Shown: positions 1 to 8,214 of the stretch, piece by piece
How positions within the stretch are numbered: position 1 is the stretch's first letter
How the letters are laid out: every line of letters starts with the position of its first letter
Assembly (NCBI GenBank): GCA_016934175.1
Contig: JAFGTI010000085.1
Span: 1-20,157 of the forward strand
Direction: 5' to 3'
Origin: Acholeplasmataceae bacterium
GTDB lineage: Bacteria > Bacillota_I > Bacilli_A > Acholeplasmatales > Acholeplasmataceae
Length of the DNA: 20,157 bases
Notes under the pieces: model-generated
What the model was told of the DNA's origin: nothing
The model's input: only the letters and a program-made list of their open reading frames with translations
The model's database searches: none
Position numbers and translations under genes: made by a program

Positions 1-597
1 GTATTATCAACACAACATGATGAATCATGGACCCAAGAAGCACTAAAAAAAGAAATTCATGAACATGTTCTAAATCCTGTTTTATCTGGTTATGATACAA
101 GTCATACTATTTATCAAATCAATCCTACAGGTCGCTTTGTTATTGGTGGTCCAGATGGAGATGCCGGACTTACAGGAAGAAAAATAATTGTTGATACTTA
201 TGGTGGTTATGCAAGACATGGTGGTGGTGCATTTTCAGGTAAAGATCCTTCGAAAGTAGATAGAAGTGCTGCATATGTTGCTAGATACATTGCTAAAAAT
301 ATTGTAGCTTCTGGAATTGCTGATGCATGCGAGATTCAAATTGCATATGCTATAGGCATAGCAGAACCGGTTAGTATATTTATTGATACATTTGGAACAG
401 AAAAAGTAGCAATAGAAAAAATATACGATGTTGTCAAATCAAATTTTGATTTAAGACCTGCAGGAATTATCAAAATGTTAGATTTAAAACGCCCGATTTA
501 TGCTAAGACTGCCGCATATGGTCATTTTGGAAGAGATGACAAAGACTTTTCGTGGGAAAAGACCGATAAGATTGCTTTATTTAAGAATCTATTATAA
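1..597 (+). CDS. metK: S-adenosylmethionine synthetase, C-terminal part (5' truncated by window edge)
   Basis: This is the last 198 residues of methionine adenosyltransferase, read in frame 1 from the window edge to a TAA at 595-597. The enzyme makes S-adenosylmethionine from methionine and ATP in the cytoplasm, in the methyl-donor pathway. The family signatures are clear: a stretch reading FVIGGPDGDAGLTGRK, followed by the conserved phosphate-binding loop GGGAFSGKDPSKVDRSAAY. The C-terminal end (RPAGIIKMLDLKRPIYAKTA, then AYGHFGR) is also typical of MetK. The full protein is usually about 380-400 residues, so roughly the N-terminal half lies outside the window. The next gene begins 18 nt after the stop, so the two are probably co-transcribed. 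Its promoter is not in view. Identification is secure from the motifs; completeness of the N-terminal half cannot be judged. Confidence 0.97.
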   Translation, partial: VLSTQHDESWTQEALKKEIHEHVLNPVLSGYDTSHTIYQINPTGRFVIGGPDGDAGLTGRKIIVDTYGGYARHGGGAFSGKDPSKVDRSAAYVARYIAKNIVASGIADACEIQIAYAIGIAEPVSIFIDTFGTEKVAIEKIYDVVKSNFDLRPAGIIKMLDLKRPIYAKTAAYGHFGRDDKDFSWEKTDKIALFKNLL

Positions 598-615
598 AAT
601 AGATACGGTGATGAA

Positions 616-1518
616 ATGGATAACTTAGAACAATTTGAACTGAAAAGGCAAGAAATACTTGCACAGTATAAGAAACAAAATGGAACAGCATTTTTATTGA
701 TTATACCGGCAATTCTTTTTTTAGTTTTAGGATTTATTTTAGAATTACCTTTGCTTTTTATCTTGACAATTGGATTAGGTATTCCAGGGTTTATTTTCTT
801 TGGCAAAGCATCCATACTACGATCGACTTTTAGGAAATTGATAAAAAACGAGTTAATAACCGCATTATTAAAAGATGAGTTTGATGATGTCTATTACGAC
901 GCCAAGTCTAGTATACCTATATCGAGAATAACGCAAACGGGAATGGTAAAAAGACCTGATCGATCGAGCGCTGAAGACTATATTAAAGGTAGATACAAGG
1001 GTGTTGAATTTGAAGTTTGTGACATTAATTTGAAGGAAAGAGTTGAAACCAGAGATGCTAAAGGTAACACGACAGTTACTTACCAAACATATTTCAAAGG
1101 TCGCTGGTATATTTATAAATTTGAAAGAAAATTTGATGAAGAACTAAGAATTGTCGAAGGTAGAGGATATGGTATCTCTAAAAAGAATTTAGTTAAAATT
1201 GATACTGAAAGTATGATATTTAATAAAAAATTCGCCATTTATGCCTCATCTCAAGAATATGGTTTTTATCATATTACTTCAAGTATGATTGAAAAGCTAT
1301 TGGAACTTGAAAAATTACATCGCGGATCAATTCTCTACTATTTTGTTGATGATGAGTTACACATCGGTGTCAACGATGGTAAAGATTATATGGAAATTTC
1401 GATGAAAACGCCAATTAACAAGGAATCATTAAAGTCGTTCATGTCAGATATTGAACTAATCCCAGCAATTATTAATGAATTGCGATTAGATAGTATTAAA
1501 TTTAAGAAAACTCTTTAG
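616..1518 (+). CDS. DUF3137-type membrane protein, LemA neighbour
   Basis: A 300-residue protein with two closely spaced hydrophobic segments at about residues 25-42 and 46-65, then a long hydrophilic domain. The C-terminal part contains a stretch around MIFNKKFAIYASSQEYGFYH, followed by a segment where a helical ITSSMIEKLL region leads to short beta strands. From memory this resembles DUF3137, in which the phrase 'F.k.F.Vys.d...a.yiLtp' recurs. Proteins of this family are often encoded beside lemA, as here (lemA starts 15 nt downstream). The biochemical role is unknown; a membrane-anchored protein with a large cytosolic domain is the most that can be inferred. The ATG at 616 is chosen because the ATG at 611 runs into a stop after five codons; the ribosome site is weak, so translation may depend on coupling to metK upstream. 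Confidence 0.8.
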   Translation: MDNLEQFELKRQEILAQYKKQNGTAFLLIIPAILFLVLGFILELPLLFILTIGLGIPGFIFFGKASILRSTFRKLIKNELITALLKDEFDDVYYDAKSSIPISRITQTGMVKRPDRSSAEDYIKGRYKGVEFEVCDINLKERVETRDAKGNTTVTYQTYFKGRWYIYKFERKFDEELRIVEGRGYGISKKNLVKIDTESMIFNKKFAIYASSQEYGFYHITSSMIEKLLELEKLHRGSILYYFVDDELHIGVNDGKDYMEISMKTPINKESLKSFMSDIELIPAIINELRLDSIKFKKTL

Positions 1519-1533
1519 AAGGGAGAGAAAAAA

Positions 1534-2088
1534 ATGGGTTTATATATTGGATTAGCAGTTGGTTTAGTCTTATTGATGATAGTAGGATGGGTGATTAGCA
1601 CAGTCAATTCATTTAGAAGAATGCTTATTAAAATTGATGAATCAGAATCAAGTATTGATATTGCATTAACTAAACGTTTTGATTTATTAACTAAAATGTT
1701 CTCCGCTGCTAAAGGATACATGAAACATGAGAAGGATACACTCGTAAAAGTTGTCGAAATGAGACAACCTCCACATGGAGCTTCTATACAAGAAAAACAA
1801 GAATTTGCTAATGAAGTTTCTCGTGGTTTGCAAGCACTTAATGTAGTTGTTGAGCAATACCCAGATCTAAAGGCATCACAAAATGTAGCTAAACTACAAG
1901 ATGCAACTGTTGAAGTTGAAGAAAATCTACAAGCTTCTAGAAGAGTCTACAATTCTAATGTGTCTTATTACAATCAAAAAGTAGTAGTCTTCCCAAGCAA
2001 TATTATTGCAAACTGGAAGAAGTTTGAAAAACGTGATTTCTTTGAAGCAGATGCACTCAAAAAAGAAGATGTAAAATTTGATTTTTAA
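1534..2088 (+). CDS. lemA: LemA family membrane protein
   Basis: A 184-residue protein of normal LemA length. It has one N-terminal membrane segment (about residues 3-22, YIGLAVGLVLLMIVGWVI) followed by a helical cytosolic domain. The family pattern is clear: RRMLIKIDESESSIDIALTKR near residue 30, then RFDLLTKMFSAAKGYMKHEK, a central NVVVEQYPDLKASQNV, a late VSYYNQKVVVFPSNIIA and the closing KKFEKRDFFEADA with a terminal phenylalanine. LemA proteins are widespread but have no agreed biochemical function. The gene has a good ribosome site (AAGGGAGAG just upstream) and probably forms a transcription unit with metK and the DUF3137 gene, ended by the hairpin at 2092-2115. Confidence 0.93.
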   Translation: MGLYIGLAVGLVLLMIVGWVISTVNSFRRMLIKIDESESSIDIALTKRFDLLTKMFSAAKGYMKHEKDTLVKVVEMRQPPHGASIQEKQEFANEVSRGLQALNVVVEQYPDLKASQNVAKLQDATVEVEENLQASRRVYNSNVSYYNQKVVVFPSNIIANWKKFEKRDFFEADALKKEDVKFDF

Positions 2089-2091
2089 TAG

Positions 2092-2115
2092 AACGCCAAT
2101 GGCGTTTTATTTTTT
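2092..2115 (+). terminator. Rho-independent terminator after lemA
   Basis: A 6-bp stem AACGCC (2092-2097) pairs with GGCGTT (2101-2106) around an AAT loop, followed by a T-rich tail TTATTTTTT. It begins four bases after the lemA stop codon and should end the metK-DUF3137-lemA transcript. The stem is short but GC-rich for this genome. Confidence 0.78.
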
Positions 2116-2223
2116 ATTAATGCTTTAATAAAGCCATATTATAAAAAAGAAAAGATTGTTTATCGATAAGATAAGCACTTTTTTTATTTAATTATGTTAA
2201 AAAGCCTTAAACAACAATATCTC

Positions 2224-2255
2224 TTGTAAAATACTGCTTATTATAGTAATATAAT
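2224..2255 (+). promoter_or_regulatory. Possible sigma-A promoter for the secA operon
   Basis: TTGTAA at 2224-2229 could serve as a -35 box, with TAATAT at 2247-2252 as the -10 box at 17 bp spacing. An overlapping exact TATAAT lies at 2250-2255 but with 20 bp spacing. The site is 25-55 nt upstream of the secA start in a gap that follows a terminator, so a promoter is expected here. The exact boxes are uncertain. The rest of the 2116-2279 gap holds a perfect 10-bp palindrome TTATCGATAA at 2160-2169 and a small hairpin GCTTTAATAAAGC at 2122-2134, neither with a known role. Confidence 0.4.
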
Positions 2256-2279
2256 AAAGAACGTAAAGGATGTGTTTCT

Positions 2280-4748
2280 ATGCTAAAAAAATGGTTTGAC
2301 CCAGGTAAAAAGGAACTAAAAGATGCTAAAAAAATAGCAGATATTGTCTTTTCATATGAAAATGAAATGGCTCAGTTATCTGATGAAGAATTAACAAATA
2401 AGTCAATAATATTTAGAGAAAGATATCAAAAAGGAGAAACTTTGGATGAGTTAATGCCAGAGGCTTTTGCTGTTGTTAGAGAAGCTTCAAGACGTGTGAC
2501 TAAGTTGTTTCCTTATTATGTACAGGTTTGTGGAGCTGTTGCTATTTTTCACGGTAATATTGCTGAAATGAGAACCGGTGAAGGTAAAACATTAACAGCT
2601 GTAATGCCTGCTTATCTTTCTGCATTGAATGGTGAAGGTGTTCACATCGTTACCGTCAATGAATATTTGGCAAGACGTGAAGCTGAAGGTGAAATTGGTG
2701 ATTTATTCCGATTTTTGGGGTTAACTGTTGGTCTCAATGTTAGAGATATGACAAGAGAACTAAAAAAAGCTGCATATGATTGTGATATTTTATATTCTAC
2801 GAATAGCGAATTAGGATTTGATTATCTTCGTGATCATATGGTTCTATTTGCAAAAGATATGGTTGCTCAACGTGGACTTAATTATGCAATTATCGATGAA
2901 GTTGACTCAATTCTAATTGATGAAGCAAGAACACCACTCATTATTTCTGGTGGATCCAAAAATAATGCGAATCTATATCAAGCAGCAGATAGATTTGCAA
3001 AATCGATTAGAGATGAAGATTTTGAAATTGATTTAGAGGCTCAAGCAATTGCTTTAACGCCCTCTGGTATCCATAAGGCCGAACAAGTTTTTCAATTAGA
3101 TAATCTATATGATCTAAAACATGTTACGCTCGTGCATCATATTAATAATGCACTGCGTGCAAATCATATTATGTCTAGAGATAAAGAATATGTCGTTGAT
3201 AATGGTGAAGTATTAATTGTGGATCAGTTCACTGGACGTATTTTAAGAGGTCGTCAGTTTTCAGAAGGACTTCATCAAGCCTTAGAGGCAAAAGAAGCCG
3301 TACAGGTTAAAAAAGAGACAGTTACAGTTGCTACAATAACTTATCAGAACTTCTTTAGAATGTATAAAAAACTTTCTGGGATGACAGGTACTGCAAAAAC
3401 TGAAGAAGAAGAATTTAGAGAAATATATAACATGGATGTTGTTGAAGTTCCAACAAATGCTCCAGTGATTAGAAAAGATGAACCTGATTATATATATGCT
3501 AATCTAAAGGATAAATTTGACGCATTAGTTGATGAAATAGAAATCAGACACAAAAAAGGACAACCTTTATTGATTGGTACAATAGCAGTTGAAACTTCTG
3601 AAGACCTATCTCGTGCCCTTAAATCGAGAAGAATTCCTCATGAAGTATTAAATGCTAAGAATCATGAAAGAGAAGCTGAAATTGTCGCAAAAGCCGGTTT
3701 ATTAGGCGCTGTAACAATTGCAACCAATATGGCTGGTCGTGGTACTGATATTAAACTTGGCGCAGGTGTTGTGGAGCTAGGTGGACTTGCAGTACTAGGT
3801 AGTGAAAGACATGAATCTAGACGTATTGATAATCAGTTAAGAGGTCGTAGTGGACGACAAGGAGATCCTGGCTATTCTAGATTTTATTTATCTGCAGAAG
3901 ATGAATTAATGATGAGATTTGGTGGCGAAAGCTTTAAGAAGCGTATCGAACTTTTAGAACGCATGAATTCTACAGGAGAACCTTTATCATCTAAATTGTT
4001 TTCAAGATTTGTGACAGGTGCACAAAAACGTATTGAAGGCAACAACTATGATGCACGTAAAAATGTCTTAAAATATGATGATGTACTTCGTAAACAAAGA
4101 GAAATAATTTATAAAGAACGCCGTGATGTTTTAGTGCTTGAATCTATTGAAGAACAAGTTAGAAGAACATTAAGCGACAGTTTATCTAGAACGATGAATC
4201 AATTTGTTCATCAAGTTGGCAAAAATGAAGTTAAAATTGATGGTGAAAGTATAATCGCTCAATTTAATGGTAATATTTTTCCACCGGACACACTTCAAAA
4301 AGAAACAATTGAAAAAATGGATGAGATTGAGCTTAAAGCATATATTATTGATTTGGCAAATAAAGAGATAGATCATAAAAAAGAATCTGTACCACCAGAG
4401 GTCTTCAATGAGTTCTTGAAAGTAGTCATGTTACGCGTCATTGATACTTATTGGATGAGACACATTGATACAATGAGTGAACTTAGACAATCTGTGTCTT
4501 TACAATCTTATGCTCAGGTTAGTCCATTAACAGTATACCAACAAGAAGGATTGACAAAATTCAACGAAATGATTGAAAATATTTCAACAGACATAACCCG
4601 ATATGCAATTCGTGCTCAAATTCAATATAATGTAGAACGTGAAGCAGTAGTAAAAAATACAGCAACCAATGAAGGTCGTTCAGATGCAAGACCAAAGAAA
4701 CCAAAAGTAAGAAAAAACAGGGGACAACGACAGTTACCTTGGCGATAA
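2280..4748 (+). CDS. secA: Protein translocase subunit SecA
   Basis: An 822-residue SecA, the ATP-driven motor that pushes unfolded secretory proteins through the SecYEG channel. Visible motifs are Walker A MRTGEGKT (residues 97-104), the DEVD box at 206-209 followed by SILIDEARTPLIISG, the second ATPase half with TIATNMAGRGTDIKLG and the arginine-finger segment QLRGRSGRQGDPG, and the scaffold/wing region ending near RYAIRAQIQYN. Bacillus-type SecA is about 840 residues. Here the C-terminus stops in a basic tail (KKPKVRKNRGQRQLPWR) without the usual cysteine/histidine zinc motif. The start is the ATG at 2280 with AAAGGA nine bases upstream. The gene is followed 12 nt later by prfB, the arrangement found in Bacillus. 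Identification is secure. Confidence 0.98.
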   Translation: MLKKWFDPGKKELKDAKKIADIVFSYENEMAQLSDEELTNKSIIFRERYQKGETLDELMPEAFAVVREASRRVTKLFPYYVQVCGAVAIFHGNIAEMRTGEGKTLTAVMPAYLSALNGEGVHIVTVNEYLARREAEGEIGDLFRFLGLTVGLNVRDMTRELKKAAYDCDILYSTNSELGFDYLRDHMVLFAKDMVAQRGLNYAIIDEVDSILIDEARTPLIISGGSKNNANLYQAADRFAKSIRDEDFEIDLEAQAIALTPSGIHKAEQVFQLDNLYDLKHVTLVHHINNALRANHIMSRDKEYVVDNGEVLIVDQFTGRILRGRQFSEGLHQALEAKEAVQVKKETVTVATITYQNFFRMYKKLSGMTGTAKTEEEEFREIYNMDVVEVPTNAPVIRKDEPDYIYANLKDKFDALVDEIEIRHKKGQPLLIGTIAVETSEDLSRALKSRRIPHEVLNAKNHEREAEIVAKAGLLGAVTIATNMAGRGTDIKLGAGVVELGGLAVLGSERHESRRIDNQLRGRSGRQGDPGYSRFYLSAEDELMMRFGGESFKKRIELLERMNSTGEPLSSKLFSRFVTGAQKRIEGNNYDARKNVLKYDDVLRKQREIIYKERRDVLVLESIEEQVRRTLSDSLSRTMNQFVHQVGKNEVKIDGESIIAQFNGNIFPPDTLQKETIEKMDEIELKAYIIDLANKEIDHKKESVPPEVFNEFLKVVMLRVIDTYWMRHIDTMSELRQSVSLQSYAQVSPLTVYQQEGLTKFNEMIENISTDITRYAIRAQIQYNVEREAVVKNTATNEGRSDARPKKPKVRKNRGQRQLPWR

Positions 4749-4753
4749 GGAGG
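4747..4753 (+). promoter_or_regulatory. Ribosome binding site fixing the GTG start of prfB
   Basis: AAGGAGG overlaps the secA stop codon and lies 7 nt before the GTG at 4761. The next in-frame ATG, at 4785, has no such site. This supports the GTG start and coupling of prfB translation to secA. Confidence 0.85.
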
Positions 4754-4760
4754 CGATTTT

Positions 4761-5861
4761 GTGGAAACATATGAAGTAAATAAAATGCTTAACCTATTTA
4801 AACAAAGCATCGAAGATATGAATAAAGCACTTCAGCCCACAAAATTAGAAGAGCAATATCGCGAACTCAATCTTCAAATGCAACAACCAAATTTTTGGAA
4901 TGACACAAAACTAGCTAAAAAATTAACGAAAGAATCAACAGAAATACATCAAAAATTAGAGAGTTTACAATCATTAGAATCTAAATATAAAAATTTAGTA
5001 GATTGGTTTCAGCTAAGTGAAGAAGGAACTGAAGAATGGGTTTTATTAGAAGCTGATATTCATGAACTTGATAAGGAATTAAAAGCTTTTGAAATTGAAA
5101 CCATACTTAACGGTCCTTACGATAGTAGTAATGCAATTATTGAATTGCATCCAGGTGCTGGTGGAACTGAATCACAAGATTGGTGTGATATGTTATACCG
5201 CATGTATACAAGATATGCACAGAAAAAACGTTATAAAATTGAAGTACTAGATTATCAAGCTGGTGATGAAGCAGGAATAAAAAGTGTAACGATGCTCGTT
5301 AAAGGTCCTTACGCATATGGATATTTAAAAGCTGAACGTGGTGTTCACAGATTAGTGAGAATATCTCCTTTTGATTCAAATGCAAGAAGACATACGTCGT
5401 TTGCATCTTGTGATGTGCTTCCTGAAATAGATGATGATATTGATATTGATATTAAAGATGAAGATATCAAAGTAGATGTCTACCGTAGTGGTGGAGCTGG
5501 AGGACAATCTGTTAATACAACAGATTCAGCAGTAAGAATCACACATTTAGAATCAGGCATTGTTGTTACTTGTCAAAATGAACGTAGTCAATTAAAAAAC
5601 AAAGAATCAGCTATGAGTGTTTTAAAAGCGAAATTAGTACAAGAAGAAATAAAGAAACAAGAAATGACACTAAAAAATATTCAAGGTGAACAAAAAGATA
5701 TAGCTTGGGGATCTCAAATTAGATCTTATGTGTTCCATCCTTACCAAATGGTAAAAGACCACAGAACCAACTATGAAGTTGGTCAAGTAGATCTTGTTAT
5801 GGATGGTGAACTTGATGGTTTCATTAATGCTTATTTAAAAGCGGGTGATGATCATGAATAA
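4761..5861 (+). CDS. prfB: Peptide chain release factor 2 (no programmed frameshift)
   Basis: A 366-residue RF2, which recognises UAA and UGA stop codons and triggers release of the finished peptide on the ribosome. The stop-recognition tripeptide SPF is at residues 202-204 (RISPFDSNARRHTSFAS) and the catalytic GGQ is at 247-249 (SGGAGGQSVNTTDSAVRITH), close to their positions in E. coli RF2 (GGQ near 250). The full-length protein is read in a single frame from the GTG at 4761. There is no in-frame UGA near codon 25 and no CUU-UGA slippery site, so the usual autoregulatory +1 frameshift is absent. The presence of RF2 agrees with UGA being a stop here. The gene follows secA and overlaps the start of the next gene by about 8 nt. 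Confidence 0.97.
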   Translation: METYEVNKMLNLFKQSIEDMNKALQPTKLEEQYRELNLQMQQPNFWNDTKLAKKLTKESTEIHQKLESLQSLESKYKNLVDWFQLSEEGTEEWVLLEADIHELDKELKAFEIETILNGPYDSSNAIIELHPGAGGTESQDWCDMLYRMYTRYAQKKRYKIEVLDYQAGDEAGIKSVTMLVKGPYAYGYLKAERGVHRLVRISPFDSNARRHTSFASCDVLPEIDDDIDIDIKDEDIKVDVYRSGGAGGQSVNTTDSAVRITHLESGIVVTCQNERSQLKNKESAMSVLKAKLVQEEIKKQEMTLKNIQGEQKDIAWGSQIRSYVFHPYQMVKDHRTNYEVGQVDLVMDGELDGFINAYLKAGDDHE

Positions 5862-6726
5862 AGCTAAGCATCGCGAAATATTAGAAATCACTGTAGGCGT
5901 CATATTACTGTCTCTTGGTTTCTATTTTTTCTTATTACCTCTAAATATGGTTATTGGTGGTGTCATGGGGGTTTCAGTCTTATTGCAAGACTATATCTCG
6001 GTAAGTTTATTTATGTATATTGCTAATATTACTTTACTCATTGTCGGTTTAATCTTTTTAGGTAAAGTATTATTTTTTAAAACAATTTATGCAACACTTT
6101 TATCTCCAACAATCATTTGGGTATTAGAATTGACAATTGATAAAAACTTTTTCATGCAACATTTAATAGAAAGTCCTTTATTATTAGGTGCTAGTTTTGG
6201 CGGTCTATTTATTGGGCTTGGATTAGGTATTGTTTTAAGAAATGATGCAACTACAGGCGGAATAGATATTATACAAAACATCATGAACCGATTCTTGCAT
6301 ATTCCATTTTCACTAGCGATGTATATTACTGATGGTATCGTTATTTTTATTGCCATGTTAGTAGACTTCCAGTTGGGTCTTTATGCAGTTGGAGCAATGA
6401 TCATTAGTGGAATGATTGTTGATCGGTTAGCTATAGAAGGCAAATCTGGATTTACAGCATTTATTGTTACTGATTCTAGTGAAGCATTACAAAAAGCAAT
6501 TTATACTCACTTGGAACGTGGCATGACAAAAGTAAAAGTCATTGGTGGCTTTTCTAATCAAAGCAAAGATATGATTATTTGTACTGTCGATCGGATGCAA
6601 ATCTACCAATTTAAGCATTTAATCAAGGAAAATGATCCTAAAGCTTTTACATTTTTCACACGAACGAAAGAAGCACTTGGACAAGGCTTCAGTAGGGAGG
6701 CAGCAAAATGGGCAGCAAAAGATTAG
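5854..6726 (+). CDS. YitT family membrane protein (DUF161 + DUF2179)
   Basis: A protein of about 290 residues with roughly five membrane helices in the first 200 residues (for example VGVILLSLGFYFFLLPLNMV near the N-terminus and ASFGGLFIGLGLGIVLRN mid-way), then a soluble C-terminal domain of about 80 residues. The helix pattern, the NDATTGGIDIIQNIMNR loop and the late VIGGFSNQSKDMIICTVDRM are typical of the YitT family common in low-GC Gram-positives. Its function is unknown, though a transporter-like role has been suggested for the family. The start is ambiguous: GTG 5845, ATG 5848 and ATG 5854 are all in frame. ATG 5854 is chosen because it keeps a GGGTGA-like site 5 nt upstream and overlaps the prfB end by only 8 nt. 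Confidence 0.9.
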   Translation: MNKAKHREILEITVGVILLSLGFYFFLLPLNMVIGGVMGVSVLLQDYISVSLFMYIANITLLIVGLIFLGKVLFFKTIYATLLSPTIIWVLELTIDKNFFMQHLIESPLLLGASFGGLFIGLGLGIVLRNDATTGGIDIIQNIMNRFLHIPFSLAMYITDGIVIFIAMLVDFQLGLYAVGAMIISGMIVDRLAIEGKSGFTAFIVTDSSEALQKAIYTHLERGMTKVKVIGGFSNQSKDMIICTVDRMQIYQFKHLIKENDPKAFTFFTRTKEALGQGFSREAAKWAAKD

Positions 6727-8213
6727 GAATCTTATTTTTAGCTAGTATCATCCTTGCTTTTTTTGCTGGTTATTTTTCTTCCATAGTCATTCCACCGGAT
6801 TCAACTAATCAATTCCAAGATCCCTTTGAACAAATTACAGAAGATTTTAGAAATTTCTATTACTATGATATTACTGATGCTCAATCACAGGATGCATTTA
6901 TTGCTTCTATGGAAGCCACTATTAATGCTTATGGTGAAGCAAATCAAGATCCATATACAAGACTAGTCTCTCATCCTTTAAGCTTATCTCCAACTGGAGA
7001 TGAATCTTTTGTTGGTATTGGAATTAGCTTTTTAATGGAAAATTTAGATTTGAGAGTTTCTTATGTATATCCTAATGGTGCTGCAGTAGATAAACTTTAT
7101 CCTAATGATTTAATCACAGGTATTGTTATGAATAGCAATCGTATTTATTTTAATACATTAAGTTCTGAAACTGAGGTGATGAGTTACTTAGGTGGATCGC
7201 TGGATGATGAAATAACATTTATTGTGACTGATCCTGATTTAAATGAAACAGAAGTTACTATTACTTATCAAGAGATATTTACACCTACTGCCTATACTAT
7301 ATCCATGCCTTCAGCTAATCTTGCATATATCAAGATTACTGAATTTTCTGGGTATGTCCTAGATGTTACCGTAGGTACAAGTAAGGTATTTAAGGATACT
7401 TTAAATCAGTTAGAAGATGAAATTCTTTTAACAGATAGTGCATCAAAAACATTAATCATTGATTTAAGAGACAACCCAGGAGGTGCGTTGACAGCACTTC
7501 ATAATTCTAATGAAAGCTCAATGATTCCTGGAATAATTCAACAATTATTTACAAGAAATATTGAACAACCTGTTTTTCAAATGATTCCAAGATCTGGTGA
7601 TATAACTAATTTTTATGGTGGATTAGTAGAGCCTAAAGATTATCAAATTGTTGCACTTGTTAATGAAAATTCTGCATCTGCAGCTGAAGTATTAGCTTCA
7701 GCAATTAAAACTTATGGACAATATGAATTATACGGTCAACCTACTTTTGGTAAAGGTGTATACCAAAATATGATGACTTTAATGGAATTAAATAACGTGC
7801 GTTACTCACTTGTTTATACTGAAGGTGAGTGGTTTTATCAAAATGGGCTTAATGTATCTACAAATCCTCTTGATGTAAACCTTATTGAACAATCGGGTAT
7901 TCACACTTTAAATATGCCTGTTTATCATGGTGAAGTGTCATATAATGAGGTAAACTCAAATCTAAAGGAATATCAAGCTTTTTTAAATTATTATTTTGAT
8001 TATCAAGGTCTTGATTTATTAAGAATAGATGGATATTTTGATCATGCAACACAAATGTCAATCGAAGATTTTCAAAGTGAGCAAGGATTAACAATTACTG
8101 GAACACTAAATAGAGAAACAGCTATTAAAATTCATCAAATATATATGAACCGAATGCAAGATATTACTTACGATAATCAATTGCAAAATTTGATTAGTTT
8201 ATTGGAAGATTAA
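6708..8213 (+). CDS. S41 family (CtpA-type) serine protease with peptidoglycan-binding domain
   Basis: A 501-residue secreted or membrane-anchored protease. An N-terminal signal-anchor (about residues 6-27, GILFLASIILAFFAGYFSS) is followed by a PDZ-like region (about 95-165) and the S41 catalytic core. The core shows LIIDLRDNPGGALTALH, the nucleophile in NENSASAAEVLASAI (Ser324) and the general base in PTFGKGVYQ (Lys349). The Ser-Lys spacing of 25 matches E. coli Tsp. The C-terminal 60 residues (about 436-490, RIDGYFDHATQMSIEDFQ) look like a PG_binding_1 domain, the same architecture as Bacillus CtpA. A peptidoglycan-binding domain is odd if the organism is wall-less. The start ATG has GGGAGG 7 nt upstream and overlaps the end of the YitT gene by 19 nt. 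Substrates are unknown. Confidence 0.92.
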   Translation: MGSKRLGILFLASIILAFFAGYFSSIVIPPDSTNQFQDPFEQITEDFRNFYYYDITDAQSQDAFIASMEATINAYGEANQDPYTRLVSHPLSLSPTGDESFVGIGISFLMENLDLRVSYVYPNGAAVDKLYPNDLITGIVMNSNRIYFNTLSSETEVMSYLGGSLDDEITFIVTDPDLNETEVTITYQEIFTPTAYTISMPSANLAYIKITEFSGYVLDVTVGTSKVFKDTLNQLEDEILLTDSASKTLIIDLRDNPGGALTALHNSNESSMIPGIIQQLFTRNIEQPVFQMIPRSGDITNFYGGLVEPKDYQIVALVNENSASAAEVLASAIKTYGQYELYGQPTFGKGVYQNMMTLMELNNVRYSLVYTEGEWFYQNGLNVSTNPLDVNLIEQSGIHTLNMPVYHGEVSYNEVNSNLKEYQAFLNYYFDYQGLDLLRIDGYFDHATQMSIEDFQSEQGLTITGTLNRETAIKIHQIYMNRMQDITYDNQLQNLISLLED

Positions 8214-8214
8214 T

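Noticed and set aside
522..815. Minus-strand open frame of 97 codons across the metK/DUF3137 junction
   Set aside because: Lysine- and serine-rich shadow of the two + strand genes with no ribosome site or domain.
2122..2169. Hairpin GCTTTAATAAAGC and palindrome TTATCGATAA upstream of secA
   Set aside because: Both are short and AT-rich, neither has a T-tail or a recognisable regulator motif, and they can arise by chance in DNA of this composition.
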